NCBI RefSeq assembly: GCF_008370685.1
Contig: NZ_VTZU01000004.1
Location: 124,001 to 188,000 of the forward strand
DNA: 64,000 bases
Direction of reading: 5' to 3'
Source: Aquimarina sp. RZ0
GTDB taxonomy: Bacteria > Bacteroidota > Bacteroidia > Flavobacteriales > Flavobacteriaceae
This document shows positions 1-8,964 of the stretch, in pieces. A program made the position numbers and the translations under genes. The notes beneath the pieces are model-generated. The model saw nothing but the letters and a program-made list of their open reading frames with translations, was not told where the DNA came from and ran no database searches. Position 1 is the first letter of the stretch. Every line of letters begins with the position of its first letter.

Positions 1-266
1 CCTATATCTGCTTTATAGATTCCTGTATAATCAATAATAATGGCATTGGTAAAAATTAAATCCAATGCATCTTCTTGATTGATGCCTGTGGCTTGCCCCA
101 TGCCATCTCTCAGTACTTTTCCTCCACCAAACTTGCATTCTTCACCGTAAATCGTAAAATCTTTTTCGATACTAATTTGGAGGTTGGTATCTCCTAACGT
201 CAATGTATCTCCTGTGGTGATTCCATACATATCTGCATAGGCATCACGATGTATCTTTTTACTCAT
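1..266 (-). CDS. ureC: Urease alpha subunit, N-terminal part (cut by window edge)
   Basis: Only the first 88 or so codons are inside the window; the gene continues past position 1. The start ATG is at 266-264, 4 bp after the stop of the fused gamma/beta subunit. The protein begins [20 protein letters not shown] and continues with [20 protein letters not shown] and [13 protein letters not shown], the usual start of urease alpha subunits. The Ni-binding histidines, carbamylated lysine and catalytic histidine lie further on and cannot be checked. UreC is the catalytic subunit that hydrolyses urea to ammonia and carbamate in the cytoplasm. It is the last gene of the operon seen here; accessory genes ureEFGD would be expected beyond the edge. 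Confidence 0.95.
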   Translation of the reverse strand, partial: MSKKIHRDAYADMYGITTGDTLTLGDTNLQISIEKDFTIYGEECKFGGGKVLRDGMGQATGINQEDALDLIFTNAIIIDYTGIYKADI

Positions 267-270
267 AAGA

Positions 271-1020
271 TTATGATTGTATATAGTTTTGCTGCTTCAT
301 AGTAGCTATTATTTCTTCTTCTCGATTTTCAATGGTTCCGTTGATTAATGCATTGCCTCCATATACTTTTACTTCTCCTGCCATTTCGACAAGTTCGACT
401 TCTTTTTCCTCTCCTGGTTCAAAACGGACAGCGGTTCCCGCAGGAATATTTAAACGATATTTTAATGTTATCGCTCTATCAAACTCTAAGCATTGATTTG
501 TTTCTGCAAAGGGGTAGTGGGATCCCACCTGGACGGGTCGATCTCCTTTATTTATTACCAAAAGTGATATGGTCTCTCGTCCTTGGTTTAACTCTATTTC
601 TTCATCTAGCACTTCATAATTCCCTGGATGTTTGTTAGAGCTATTATCCACCTCAATTTTTTGTTCACTTTTTGTTAATCCAGATCCATAGAGTGCTAAG
701 CCATTGGTGATATTTTTTTGACAAATCGGATGGTGTACAGTCACTAATTTGGTTCCGTCAGGGAAAGTTCCTTCTACTTGTACTTCATGGATCATTTTCT
801 CGACGCCTTCCATCACATCATCTAAGCCGATAATTTGTTTTCCCAGATTCATTAATTCTGCCACTGCATATCCTTCTCGTATGAGTTCTAGCAGTTGTGT
901 GCTTATTAGCGCTATAGTTTCTGGATAATTTAGTTTTAACCCTCTGGCATAGCGCTTTTGAGCTACAAAGCCTGCCTGATGCAGCATTAATTTTTCAATA
1001 TCTCTTGGTGTAAGTCTCAT
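271..1020 (-). CDS. ureAB: Urease gamma-beta fusion subunit (UreA-UreB)
   Basis: A 249-residue protein joining two structural urease subunits. Residues 1 to about 100 are the gamma subunit ([20 protein letters not shown], then [20 protein letters not shown] and VHHPI). A linker rich in K, E and N follows, and residues about 130-235 are the beta subunit ([51 protein letters not shown]). In most bacteria these are two genes; the fused form is known from Helicobacter UreA. No stop or frameshift separates the halves. It sits 9 bp after urtE and 4 bp before ureC, so the three are surely co-transcribed. The product forms the heterotrimer core with UreC. Confidence 0.95.
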   Translation of the reverse strand: MRLTPRDIEKLMLHQAGFVAQKRYARGLKLNYPETIALISTQLLELIREGYAVAELMNLGKQIIGLDDVMEGVEKMIHEVQVEGTFPDGTKLVTVHHPICQKNITNGLALYGSGLTKSEQKIEVDNSSNKHPGNYEVLDEEIELNQGRETISLLVINKGDRPVQVGSHYPFAETNQCLEFDRAITLKYRLNIPAGTAVRFEPGEEKEVELVEMAGEVKVYGGNALINGTIENREEEIIATMKQQNYIQS

Positions 1021-1029
1021 CTGCTATTT

Positions 1030-1725
1030 TTATATAGAATTGTGCGAGTTTATTTCTTCCACACTTATTTCTGAAGCTTTAGATTCTGCAACTACTTTTC
1101 CTCTATTCATAAAATAATAGTAATCCGTAATTCCTTTTGCAAAATCTATCTTTTGCTCCACCAATAAGGTGGCTATGTTTTTTTCTTTTTTTAAACGTAC
1201 TAAAATTTTTGCTATTTCCTGACTTATAGAAGGCTGAATTCCTTCGGTTGGTTCATCTAGTAATAACAGTTTTGGTCGTCCTGTAATGGCACGTGCAATG
1301 GCTAATTGCTGTTGCTGACCACCGCTTAAATTTCCGCCTAAACGTTTTCTAAAATCTTTTAAAATAGGAAACAACTCATAAATTTCCTCTTCGGGGATGG
1401 TATCCTCTTTGGTGCTTTCTAACCCTAATTTTAGATTTTCATATACGGTAAGTTTTGGAATAATCTCCCTTCCTTGTGGTACATATCCAATTCCTAATTT
1501 CGCCCGTTTGTGTGGTGCTAATTTCGAAATGTCCTGGCCTTCATATATGATCTCACCTTCTGAGTTTTTTAATAAACCAATGACAGTTTTTAATAAGCTA
1601 GTTTTTCCGACCCCATTACGCCCCATAATGGTCGTAATAGTAGCGGGTTGTACTTTTATATCTACTCCCCAAAGTATTTGACTTTCTCCATAGGCAGCAG
1701 TAATATTTTTTGTTTCTAATACCAT
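1030..1725 (-). CDS. urtE: Urea ABC transporter ATP-binding protein UrtE
   Basis: A 231-residue ABC ATPase of the branched-chain amino acid/urea (LivF-like) type. Walker A is GRNGVGKT (residues 35-42), the ABC signature LSGGQ is at 133-137 and Walker B LLLLDEP at 153-159, followed by the switch-region VEQK. LivF-type members often have VEQ at this place where the partner LivG-type has EHD; the neighbouring UrtD indeed has EHD, so the two form the expected heterodimer. It energises high-affinity urea import at the inner membrane. Its start is 10 bp after the stop of urtD, in the same operon. Assignment to urea rather than amino acids rests on the adjacent urease genes and UrtA. Confidence 0.93.
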   Translation of the reverse strand: MVLETKNITAAYGESQILWGVDIKVQPATITTIMGRNGVGKTSLLKTVIGLLKNSEGEIIYEGQDISKLAPHKRAKLGIGYVPQGREIIPKLTVYENLKLGLESTKEDTIPEEEIYELFPILKDFRKRLGGNLSGGQQQQLAIARAITGRPKLLLLDEPTEGIQPSISQEIAKILVRLKKEKNIATLLVEQKIDFAKGITDYYYFMNRGKVVAESKASEISVEEINSHNSI

Positions 1726-1735
1726 TTCTGTAGGT

Positions 1736-2491
1736 TTAAACTACTTTTCCTAAATAACTATTAATCACTCTTTCGTCTGCTCTTACCTCCTGAAAAGAAC
1801 CTTCCGTAAGTAATTTTCCGGCGACCAAAACACTTACTTTTTCTATAGCGATTTGCTCCACAAAATTCATATCGTGTTCTATAACAATTACCGAATGATC
1901 TTCTACCAGACTCAAAATTAAATCTCCTGTTTTGGACGTTTCTGTATCAGACATACCTGCGGCAGGCTCATCGATAAGCATTAGTTTTGGGTTTTGGATA
2001 ACGACAATCCCGATCTCTAACCATTGTTTTTGACCGTGAGATAATCCTCCGGCTTCTACCTCTAAAAAATTTTCTAAACCAACTTTTTTGGCCACTGCAT
2101 GAATCCGATCCACTACAGCAGAATTTATTTTGAATCGAATGGAACTCCAAACATCTTTGGGCATTTGATAGGCCAATAGCAAATTATCATTGACAGATAA
2201 GCTAGCAAATACAGAAGGTTTTTGGAATTTTCTACCAATGCCCATTTGAGCAATTTCCACTTCCTTTTTTCCTAAAATTTCTTCGTTTTGAAATAATATT
2301 TTTCCAGAATCAGCTTTAGTTTTTCCGCAAATTAAATCCATAAATGTGGATTTTCCAGCACCGTTGGGACCAATGATTACTCTAAGTTCATTTTCTTCTA
2401 ACTTAAATAAATCTAAATTCAATGCTTGTACACCACCAAAAGCTACTTTTAGGTTATGTGCTTCCAATATCAATTTTCTTACCGGTCTCAT
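1736..2491 (-). CDS. urtD: Urea ABC transporter ATP-binding protein UrtD
   Basis: A 251-residue ABC ATPase (LivG-like). Walker A GPNGAGKS is at residues 41-48, the signature has the UrtD-type form LSHGQKQWLEIG, and Walker B is LMLIDEPAAGMSD followed by VIEHDMNF. I chose the ATG at 2491 (protein start MRPVRKLILEAHNLKVAFGG) because it overlaps the urtC stop by 4 nt (ATGA), the classic translational-coupling arrangement. The open frame runs on upstream to 2608, but that part lies inside urtC and has no homology-like character. Together with UrtE it hydrolyses ATP to drive urea import through UrtB/UrtC. Confidence 0.93.
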   Translation of the reverse strand: MRPVRKLILEAHNLKVAFGGVQALNLDLFKLEENELRVIIGPNGAGKSTFMDLICGKTKADSGKILFQNEEILGKKEVEIAQMGIGRKFQKPSVFASLSVNDNLLLAYQMPKDVWSSIRFKINSAVVDRIHAVAKKVGLENFLEVEAGGLSHGQKQWLEIGIVVIQNPKLMLIDEPAAGMSDTETSKTGDLILSLVEDHSVIVIEHDMNFVEQIAIEKVSVLVAGKLLTEGSFQEVRADERVINSYLGKVV

Positions 2492-3567
2492 AGTTCTGCT
2501 GATTTTTGCTTTGAAAAATATTTTTTGAGCTGTTGAGGTAAGCCTATGATACCTTGATCTAGATAAAGCACGGTAACTATAAACAAAATACCAATGACAT
2601 AAAGCCAAGAACCGGGAAGTGCTGAGGTAAAAATACTGTATAAAAAGTTGACCAATAGTGTTCCGAAAACGGCACCTTTTAATTTTCCTCTACCGCCTAG
2701 AGCGACCCAGATAATCATTTCTATAGAGGCTTTTACATCCATACGTCCTGGTGTTATAATTCCTGTTTGTGGCACATACAAAATTCCGCCAATTGCCGCA
2801 ATAACTGCTGCAATTATAAAAATGGTCAACTGGTAATTTTTTATTTCATAAGAAGTATATCTAATTCGGGATTCACTATCTCTTATCGCAACCAATACTT
2901 TTCCGAATTTTGAATTTACTAGTTTTTTGGAACCAATATAAACACCTATTAGGGCCATGCAGGAAACCAAATATAATAACAGTTTTGTAGAGGATGCCGT
3001 TAGATCAAGTCCTGCAAGTTGTTTAAAATCAGTAAGCCCATTGGTTCCTCCGAGCATGGTTTCATTTCTCAAAAAAATCAACCACATAGCTAGTGCCAAT
3101 GCTTGAGTGATGATGGCAAAATAAACACCTTTGAGTCTACTTCTAAAAATAAAATAGCCAAAAATACCAGCAAATAATGCGGGTACGAGTAAGGCAAATA
3201 TAATCGCTACAGGAAAATAATGGAACGGCTCCCAAAAAAATGGTAACTCGGTTACTTGATTCCAGACCATAAAATCCGGAATTGCTTTTCCGTAAGTGCC
3301 TTCTCCTGAGGAAGAAAGTAACATATGCATGGCGACTCCATAACCACCCATACAAAAAAATAATGCCTGGCACATACACAAAATCCCTGTATATCCCCAC
3401 AACATATCCAATCCAATAGCAGCGATGGCAAAGCAAAAATACCGTCCCCATAATGAAATGGTATTCACGGAAATAATTCCCAGCATGTTGCCCAGTGGTA
3501 GTATGAGTAGAAATAATGCCAGGAAAATAATATAGTCGTACGACTTGTTTTTTAAAATTGCTTTCAT
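2488..3567 (-). CDS. urtC: Urea ABC transporter permease UrtC
   Basis: A 359-residue inner-membrane permease of the LivM/branched-chain type. It has about eight to ten hydrophobic segments, beginning with YIIFLALFLLILPLGNMLGI. The family-typical stretches GLDMLWGYTGILCMCQALFF and GVYFAIITQALALAMWLIF, the conserved ETMLGGTNGLTDF, and IRDSESRIRYTSYEIKNYQL before the last helices are all visible. It starts 2 bp after the urtB stop and overlaps urtD by 4 nt. It forms the translocation pore with UrtB. Reading it as UrtC rather than LivM depends on the operon context. Confidence 0.93.
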   Translation of the reverse strand: MKAILKNKSYDYIIFLALFLLILPLGNMLGIISVNTISLWGRYFCFAIAAIGLDMLWGYTGILCMCQALFFCMGGYGVAMHMLLSSSGEGTYGKAIPDFMVWNQVTELPFFWEPFHYFPVAIIFALLVPALFAGIFGYFIFRSRLKGVYFAIITQALALAMWLIFLRNETMLGGTNGLTDFKQLAGLDLTASSTKLLLYLVSCMALIGVYIGSKKLVNSKFGKVLVAIRDSESRIRYTSYEIKNYQLTIFIIAAVIAAIGGILYVPQTGIITPGRMDVKASIEMIIWVALGGRGKLKGAVFGTLLVNFLYSIFTSALPGSWLYVIGILFIVTVLYLDQGIIGLPQQLKKYFSKQKSAEL

Positions 3568-3569
3568 AA

Positions 3570-5219
3570 TTAATCGTCTGCGATTCTGCCTTTAGGAGGA
3601 AATAATCCTTTGGGCTTAAATTGTAAAAAGAATATAATGATCCCTAAAATGATTACTTTACCATACACGGCGTGGAATATTGGTTCCAGTATTTTGGTAA
3701 ACTGACCGATTCCTAATCCCGCAACAATAGTCCCCATTAAATTACCTACTCCTCCAGTAACTACTACTAAAAAAGAGTCTACAATATAGGTTTGTCCCAT
3801 ATCGGGAACTATATTGCCTATCAATGTCATACAACAGCCTGCGATTCCTGCGATTCCTGAACCTATGAAAAAAGTCATCGCATCAATTTTTTTAGTAGAA
3901 ATACCTAAACAAGCACTCATGTTTCTGTTCTGCGTTACGGATCGTATTCGTAAACCAAACCTTGATTTGTACAGGAATAAAAATGTGAGTATGATCATTA
4001 CAACAGTAATGATGATGATAAAAATTCTATTATAAGGCAATACCAGTTGAGGCGCTACATGCCAGCCTCCAGATAGTAGGGCAGGAGCTTTTACTGAAGT
4101 CAAATCTCCAAAAACGGTGCGTGCCAATTGTATAAAAACTAAACTAACGCCCCAGGTAGCCAAAAGGCTTTGGAGTGGGCTTCCATATAATTTACGGATG
4201 ATTAAACGTTCAATGACCAATCCAAAAACTCCAGAAACCAGAAATGCTACTGGTATAGAACACCAAAAGAAGGCATCACTAAGTGGACCGCCACTGATCA
4301 TTTTAAAAATCTCCTGAACACAAAATGTCGTATAAGCACCAATCATCATAAACTCCCCATGTGCCATATTAATGACGCCTGCTAATCCATAAATAATGGA
4401 TAGCCCTAATGCAATAAGAATTAAGATACTGCCTAAACTCAATCCACTAAATAGGTTTTGAATCCAATCAATACGGGTTGCTCTATCGTTTAGACTAGTG
4501 ACAGCCTGACCTATTTTTTTTTCGACTTTAGCATCTATGTCATTATTCTTTTCTAAAAAGTCGTTTAGTAAAAAAACAGTATTATCACCTTTGTTTTCTT
4601 TGAGATTCTTGATGTGCAACAGCTGTTTTTCAGCACTTTTTTCGTTTTGTAATTGGATTGCTATAATGGTCTCTTTGGCAAAACGCATTAATTCTATATC
4701 TGTTTCTTTGGCAAATGCTTTTTCTAAAATAGGGAGATTATCGAATTGCGGTTTATTTTGAAACTGTGTGTACGCTAATTTTCTTAGATCCTTATCGGTA
4801 GAAGTTAAATTGATATGGGGTAACAAGGGTATTATACTAAGCCGCTCTTTACGAGAAAATTTTATAGCCTTTAGCTCACTCATCGGTATTTTTAACGCTT
4901 TGTCATTTGCATCTTTTAGTACTTTTATTTCAGGGAAAAGAAGCAAAACTTTATAAGTGACCTTATCTGATGTTCCGTTTTTTTCTCCTATGGTTACCAG
5001 GTTGTCTTTATACGTAAAAAGTTTTTTGCCGTTAATAGCATTTAAAACAGGAAAAGTTGTTACTTTCTTTGCTGTCAATAATCTAGAGAAAGCTTCGGAC
5101 TTAATGTTTTTGTCTGGAGACATTAGTAAACGAATATCATTATTTGTTTGAGCAAACGAAATGAGAGGAATTAATAGTACCAGGAATCTAATCACTTTAG
5201 CTACTCTTTTTGTTGCCAT
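3570..5219 (-). CDS. urtB: Urea ABC transporter permease UrtB with N-terminal periplasmic-type domain
   Basis: From the ATG at 5219 this is 549 residues. It starts MATKRVAKVIRFLVLLIPLI and a signal-peptide-like segment ends at FAQ. About 230 residues of soluble, lysine-rich sequence follow, containing alpha-helical repeats such as LRKLAYTQFQNKPQFDNLPI. The permease domain begins near IQNLFSGLSLGSILILIALG and contains GLAGVINMAHGEFMMIGAY, the hallmark of LivH/UrtB proteins. Long UrtB proteins with such an N-terminal extension are known, so this need not be a recent fusion. An in-frame ATG at 5282 would add 21 residues, but the shorter form gives the cleaner signal peptide. A REP-like repeat (5326-5418) lies between this gene and urtA. 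Confidence 0.9.
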   Translation of the reverse strand: MATKRVAKVIRFLVLLIPLISFAQTNNDIRLLMSPDKNIKSEAFSRLLTAKKVTTFPVLNAINGKKLFTYKDNLVTIGEKNGTSDKVTYKVLLLFPEIKVLKDANDKALKIPMSELKAIKFSRKERLSIIPLLPHINLTSTDKDLRKLAYTQFQNKPQFDNLPILEKAFAKETDIELMRFAKETIIAIQLQNEKSAEKQLLHIKNLKENKGDNTVFLLNDFLEKNNDIDAKVEKKIGQAVTSLNDRATRIDWIQNLFSGLSLGSILILIALGLSIIYGLAGVINMAHGEFMMIGAYTTFCVQEIFKMISGGPLSDAFFWCSIPVAFLVSGVFGLVIERLIIRKLYGSPLQSLLATWGVSLVFIQLARTVFGDLTSVKAPALLSGGWHVAPQLVLPYNRIFIIIITVVMIILTFLFLYKSRFGLRIRSVTQNRNMSACLGISTKKIDAMTFFIGSGIAGIAGCCMTLIGNIVPDMGQTYIVDSFLVVVTGGVGNLMGTIVAGLGIGQFTKILEPIFHAVYGKVIILGIIIFFLQFKPKGLFPPKGRIADD

Positions 5220-5325
5220 TATTCGATGTTGGTTAAAAGGTTTTTTAATATAAAAGGCTATCTGGAAAATTGATTTCTTCAATTTTACTTTTTTGGATAG
5301 CCGTTTCAGGGAGAATTGACTATTT

Positions 5326-5418
5326 CTCGATGATCGAGATTTAAACGCTCTGGCTTGCCCTGAAATTGAAATATTTTTTTCTGATAAATGCCTCGTGAGC
5401 TTGCCGAGGTAGTTTACT
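5326..5418 (+). repeat. REP-like dispersed repeat, copy A (diverged)
   Basis: A roughly 93-bp non-coding unit. It begins with the hairpin CTCGATGATCGAG, continues GATTTAAACGCTCTGGCTTG, an A/T tract, then AAATGCCTCGTGAGCTTGCC and GAGGTAGTTTACT. The same plan is found at 40395-40497, 46944-47037 and 58017-58118, with a fragment at 9124-9151. This is the most diverged full copy and sits between urtA and urtB inside the urea operon. Confidence 0.85.
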
Positions 5419-5433
5419 GTAATTCAATCATAG

Positions 5434-6765
5434 CTACTTGGTATACGTACCTCCGCGATTTACGTGGTCACAACTTTTGTCAGGAGAAGTGTATTTTGAC
5501 CAAGGCTCTGGATCAACTAAACCTTCCGTTTCCCAAATCACATCAAATTGCCCATCTACTTTTATTTCACCTATTTTAACTGGTTTTGCCAAATGATGAT
5601 TTTTAGGATCCATTTTTACTAGACCACCTGGAGAATTAAATTCCATACCGTACAGTGCAGGACGTACTTTGTCCACTTCGACAGAACCTGCTTTTTCTGC
5701 AGCTTGTTTCCATAAATACACACCTGTATATGCCCAACATATTGGATCATCAGTTACACGAGCGTTTCCGCCTGGTAAATTATTTTTAGCACAAAAAGCT
5801 TTGAAATTCTTTACAAATTTGTCGTTTTCGGGTGATGATGGAGATTGATAATAGTTCCAAGCTGCCAAGTGACCTGCCAAAAATTCTGTGTCCATGGCTC
5901 TTAATTCATCCTCAGCAACTGAAAAAGCCATAATAGGACATGCTGTTGCGGTTAATCCTTGATTTGCAAATTCTTTATAGAACGGTACGTTTGAATCGCC
6001 ATTTACTGTGCTCAAAACACACGCTTTTCCACCTGCAGAAAACTTCTTGATTTTTGAAACAATCGTTTGGTAATCCTGGTGATGAAAAGGGGTGTATTCT
6101 TCGATTATATTTTTTTCTGGCACCCCTTTTGCTAATAAAAAGGCCTTCAAAATCTTGTTTGCGGTACGCGGAAATACATAATCTGTTCCTAATAAATAGA
6201 ATTTTTCATAAGCACCTCCTTCTTCGCTCATCATATATTCTGCAGCAGGAATCAATTGTTGGTTTGGTGTAGCTCCCGTGTAGATTACATTCTTAGAACA
6301 TTCTTCCCCTTCATACTGTACAGGATAAAATAACAATCCGTTATTTTCTTCAAATACGGGCAATACCGATTTACGAGAAACAGAGGTCCAACATCCAAAT
6401 ACGGCTGACACTTTTTCCTCGATCAATAATTCTTTTGATTTCTCTGCAAACAAATCCCAGTCAGAAGCAGGATCCACTACTTTAGTTTCTAATGGTTTTC
6501 CTAAAACACCACCTGCAGCATTAATTTCCTCTACAGCCATTTCTACCACATCTTTCAAGGATACTTCTGAAATTGCCATTGTACCACTCAAGGAATGTAA
6601 TACACCGATTTTGATAGGTGCCACTTCTGCAGTTGTGGGTGTTTCTGCTTCTTCAGCAGTTGATTCTGTCTTTGCTTTTTTTCCGCAAGACGCCAATAAC
6701 AATGCACCGGATATAATAATAGTGAATGAATGCAATGTCTTCCTTTGTATTGATTTAATAGTCAT
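5434..6765 (-). CDS. urtA: Urea ABC transporter substrate-binding lipoprotein UrtA
   Basis: A 443-residue periplasmic binding protein of the LivJ/FmdD type. The N-terminus MTIKSIQRKTLHSFTIIISG leads into the lipobox LLASC (Cys27), so it should be lipid-anchored. The mature part begins PIKIGVLHSLSGTMAISEVS, then AVEEINAAGGVLGKPLE, FGCWTSVSRKSVLPVFEENN and LLFYPVQYEGEECSKNVIYT, typical of UrtA. It captures urea outside the inner membrane for UrtBC. It lies 24 bp downstream of the nickel permease gene and is followed by a 214-bp gap with a REP-like repeat before urtB, an unusual break within an otherwise tight operon. Confidence 0.95.
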   Translation of the reverse strand: MTIKSIQRKTLHSFTIIISGALLLASCGKKAKTESTAEEAETPTTAEVAPIKIGVLHSLSGTMAISEVSLKDVVEMAVEEINAAGGVLGKPLETKVVDPASDWDLFAEKSKELLIEEKVSAVFGCWTSVSRKSVLPVFEENNGLLFYPVQYEGEECSKNVIYTGATPNQQLIPAAEYMMSEEGGAYEKFYLLGTDYVFPRTANKILKAFLLAKGVPEKNIIEEYTPFHHQDYQTIVSKIKKFSAGGKACVLSTVNGDSNVPFYKEFANQGLTATACPIMAFSVAEDELRAMDTEFLAGHLAAWNYYQSPSSPENDKFVKNFKAFCAKNNLPGGNARVTDDPICWAYTGVYLWKQAAEKAGSVEVDKVRPALYGMEFNSPGGLVKMDPKNHHLAKPVKIGEIKVDGQFDVIWETEGLVDPEPWSKYTSPDKSCDHVNRGGTYTK

Positions 6766-6789
6766 TTTATTAATTTTATATAGTTAATG

Positions 6790-7365
6790 TTAGCTAAATT
6801 TGTATATCATAAACAGTCCATAGCCTATAGAAAGCACTGGGATCAGCCACTGTATTTTTTTGATGTATGCGAGCAGCCCTTCAATTTTGCCTAGAAATAA
6901 ATTAATTATTCCCATACCTGTCATGGAACCTATGGAGAACCCAAAAAAGTAAAGTACTTGAGTAGCGACAGAAGTTTGCGTTCCTGTATGAGCCAAAATT
7001 ACAGATGAAGAACCCGCTAGTCCGTGTAAAAGCCCTACTAAAAGTATTGCTTTTATATGGTTGTTTAATTTTTCTGATCTTGGTTTACGAGTAAGTTTAA
7101 AAACTCCTGCAACGATAAGTACAATCCCTACGATCACTTCTAGGCTAAATGGCATATCTCTTAATATGAAAATCTTTGACCATATATATAGCGTTCCTAT
7201 GAGAATGATGGGAATTGAATGTCCTATTCCCCAGGTAACCTCTTGATAAAAAAGTGATTTAGCCTTTGTTTCTTTTGCAGAAACCGTAGCTACAGCCAAT
7301 ACATGATCTGTCTCAAGGCAGTGTACCAGACTCAGGAATATTGGAAACAGTGTTGTTGCAGTCAT
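6790..7365 (-). CDS. UreH/NicO-type nickel permease
   Basis: A 191-residue, six-helix membrane protein. The first helix carries HCLETDH, the HX4DH signature of nickel/cobalt permeases (NiCoT/UreH). The last part has GLLHGLAGSSSVILA, a second histidine-containing motif of UreH-like urease accessory proteins, and FGFSIGSMTGMG. The likely role is nickel uptake for urease maturation; the operon position directly between the porin and urtA supports this. It starts 8 bp after the porin stop. It could in principle carry cobalt, but the urease context favours nickel. Confidence 0.85.
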   Translation of the reverse strand: MTATTLFPIFLSLVHCLETDHVLAVATVSAKETKAKSLFYQEVTWGIGHSIPIILIGTLYIWSKIFILRDMPFSLEVIVGIVLIVAGVFKLTRKPRSEKLNNHIKAILLVGLLHGLAGSSSVILAHTGTQTSVATQVLYFFGFSIGSMTGMGIINLFLGKIEGLLAYIKKIQWLIPVLSIGYGLFMIYKFS

Positions 7366-7373
7366 TTGTTATG

Positions 7374-8663
7374 TTAAAAAATAAAGAATTGTGTTTGTAA
7401 CCAAACCTGACCTTGTGTTTGGCTATCTCCCAGGGAATTTTCTTGTTTCCATGTAGTGTATGATAATCTGATATTGGTATTATATCCTGCAAACCAATAA
7501 TTTAGGCCTCCTCCAAGAACAGTGACCGTATTTAGATCATTAAATGCATCTACAGGAATTCCTCCGGTTTGCACTAAACCATCGGCATCAATACCCTGTT
7601 TTTCATAACGAATCCAAGGTTGCAATTTTGATTTGTTAAAATAGTATCCCAATTCTAAAAATTGAGTAGTTTGCTTAGGAATCAGAGTTGCAAATGAAGT
7701 TCCTGTGGTATCAGTGCCACCCGTAATAGCTGAAAATGCAGCATTAGCAGTAATGGAGCCAGCAGCACCTGCGGGTATATCTAAAAACAAATCCAAACCG
7801 AAATTTTGATACGTTCCTTGTAAATCAAAACCACCGGCTAGTGCTAATGTTTTTCCAGAACCAAGCTTTGTACCAGCATAATAATAATCTTTTTCGGCAT
7901 CAAAAAAGTTATATGCAAGTCTACCTACATATCGTAAAGCAGGGTCGTCGTTTACAAACTCACCTGTATTTCTACCTGTAAAAATTCCAAAACGATATTC
8001 TAATTTATCGTCCAAAAAGAACCCTCTGGAGTTAATCCCTAAGTCACGACCAAAGTTTCCTTGCAAAGGTTGATCCGCAAACAGATTGTATGGGTATTGA
8101 AAATATGTAAAATCATTGGCCATCAAACCTGCAGCCCCTTGTAAACCATTACGATTGTGCGATATCAATTGTAAACCAGCGATGACCATATGATTACCGA
8201 ATGTGTGTTCATATTGTGCATCCAATATTATGGGGGAAACTTTAACATTTTTACTGTCACCGCTGCCTCTACCAACAATAGATGGTAAATCGGTTTCTAA
8301 AAAGAAAGATCCGTTTTTGGATAATTTACCTCCAACTAAAACTCTAGCTCGATATAAATTAAAATCTTTGCTCCATCCGTCTGGATCATTTCCAGTTGTC
8401 TCGCGATTACCACCTGGACCAAAACCATTTTGTTGATAGGAAGCAAACATATGGACTATGGAACCTACCTGAATAGATGGTTTAAAAGACTTTTTCTTTT
8501 TTGCGACGGTATCTTTTCTGCTTTTTTTAACAGGATGTAAATTTGGGATTTCTCTAAAAAGTTTAATGTCAGCATTTTTGTTAATCGACACTATTTGTGA
8601 ATAACCAAAATATGTAACTATACTAAATAATATAGTTAAAGTACTCTTCAAATTTTTTTTCAT
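7374..8663 (-). CDS. Outer-membrane porin (phosphate-selective porin O/P-like)
   Basis: A 429-residue protein with a signal peptide (MKKNLKSTLTILFSIVTYFG, then YSQ). A short basic stretch follows, then a beta-barrel pattern of alternating aromatic and polar residues: FNLYRARVLVGGKLSKNGSF, EYRFGIFTGRN, YYYAGTKLGSGKTLALAGGF, LELGYYFNKSKLQPWIRYEK. It ends in F (WLQTQFFIF), as barrels do. The fold resembles OprO/OprP-type porins, though the substrate cannot be read from sequence. As first gene of the urea/urease operon it probably lets urea or a related small nitrogen compound across the outer membrane; that role is inferred. Confidence 0.8.
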   Translation of the reverse strand: MKKNLKSTLTILFSIVTYFGYSQIVSINKNADIKLFREIPNLHPVKKSRKDTVAKKKKSFKPSIQVGSIVHMFASYQQNGFGPGGNRETTGNDPDGWSKDFNLYRARVLVGGKLSKNGSFFLETDLPSIVGRGSGDSKNVKVSPIILDAQYEHTFGNHMVIAGLQLISHNRNGLQGAAGLMANDFTYFQYPYNLFADQPLQGNFGRDLGINSRGFFLDDKLEYRFGIFTGRNTGEFVNDDPALRYVGRLAYNFFDAEKDYYYAGTKLGSGKTLALAGGFDLQGTYQNFGLDLFLDIPAGAAGSITANAAFSAITGGTDTTGTSFATLIPKQTTQFLELGYYFNKSKLQPWIRYEKQGIDADGLVQTGGIPVDAFNDLNTVTVLGGGLNYWFAGYNTNIRLSYTTWKQENSLGDSQTQGQVWLQTQFFIF

Positions 8664-8736
8664 GCTTTGGTGTTTTTGCTGGTTAATTTTTTATTATCAA
8701 TTTTTGAAAATTGTGTATTATAAAAATAAGTACTAG

Positions 8737-8849
8737 TACGTATATAAAACTACGTATTAAGTATTTCAAACCTTTTGTTTAAGCTTGTTTTATCTATATT
8801 TTTTAGAATTTCATAAAAAAATACTTATGGGAATAGCGTAAATTACGTA
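8737..8849. promoter_or_regulatory. Cluster of three TACGTA palindromes upstream of the urea operon
   Basis: TACGTA occurs at 8737-8742, 8751-8756 and 8844-8849, 74 to 186 bp upstream of the porin start codon. Three copies of a 6-bp palindrome in 113 bp is more than expected in AT-rich DNA. They could be half-sites for a nitrogen-responsive regulator; no known consensus is matched and this is only a candidate. Confidence 0.3.
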
Positions 8850-8964
8850 CTTGTCTATAGAAAGGGGGTATTTTTAGAATTATAATAAAGTAAAAGTTAT
8901 CTATAACCTTATGTTTTTACTAATAAGTACTGTTCAGAGTCTTCCAAAAAGGTGAAAACCATAG

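Noticed and set aside
348-638. Open frame on the plus strand opposite the fused urease subunit
   Set aside because: It is a shadow of the real minus-strand gene; hydrophobic, without start context or family features.
2492-2608. Upstream extension of urtD
   Set aside because: It lies inside urtC; the ATG at 2491 overlaps the urtC stop and matches the start of UrtD proteins.
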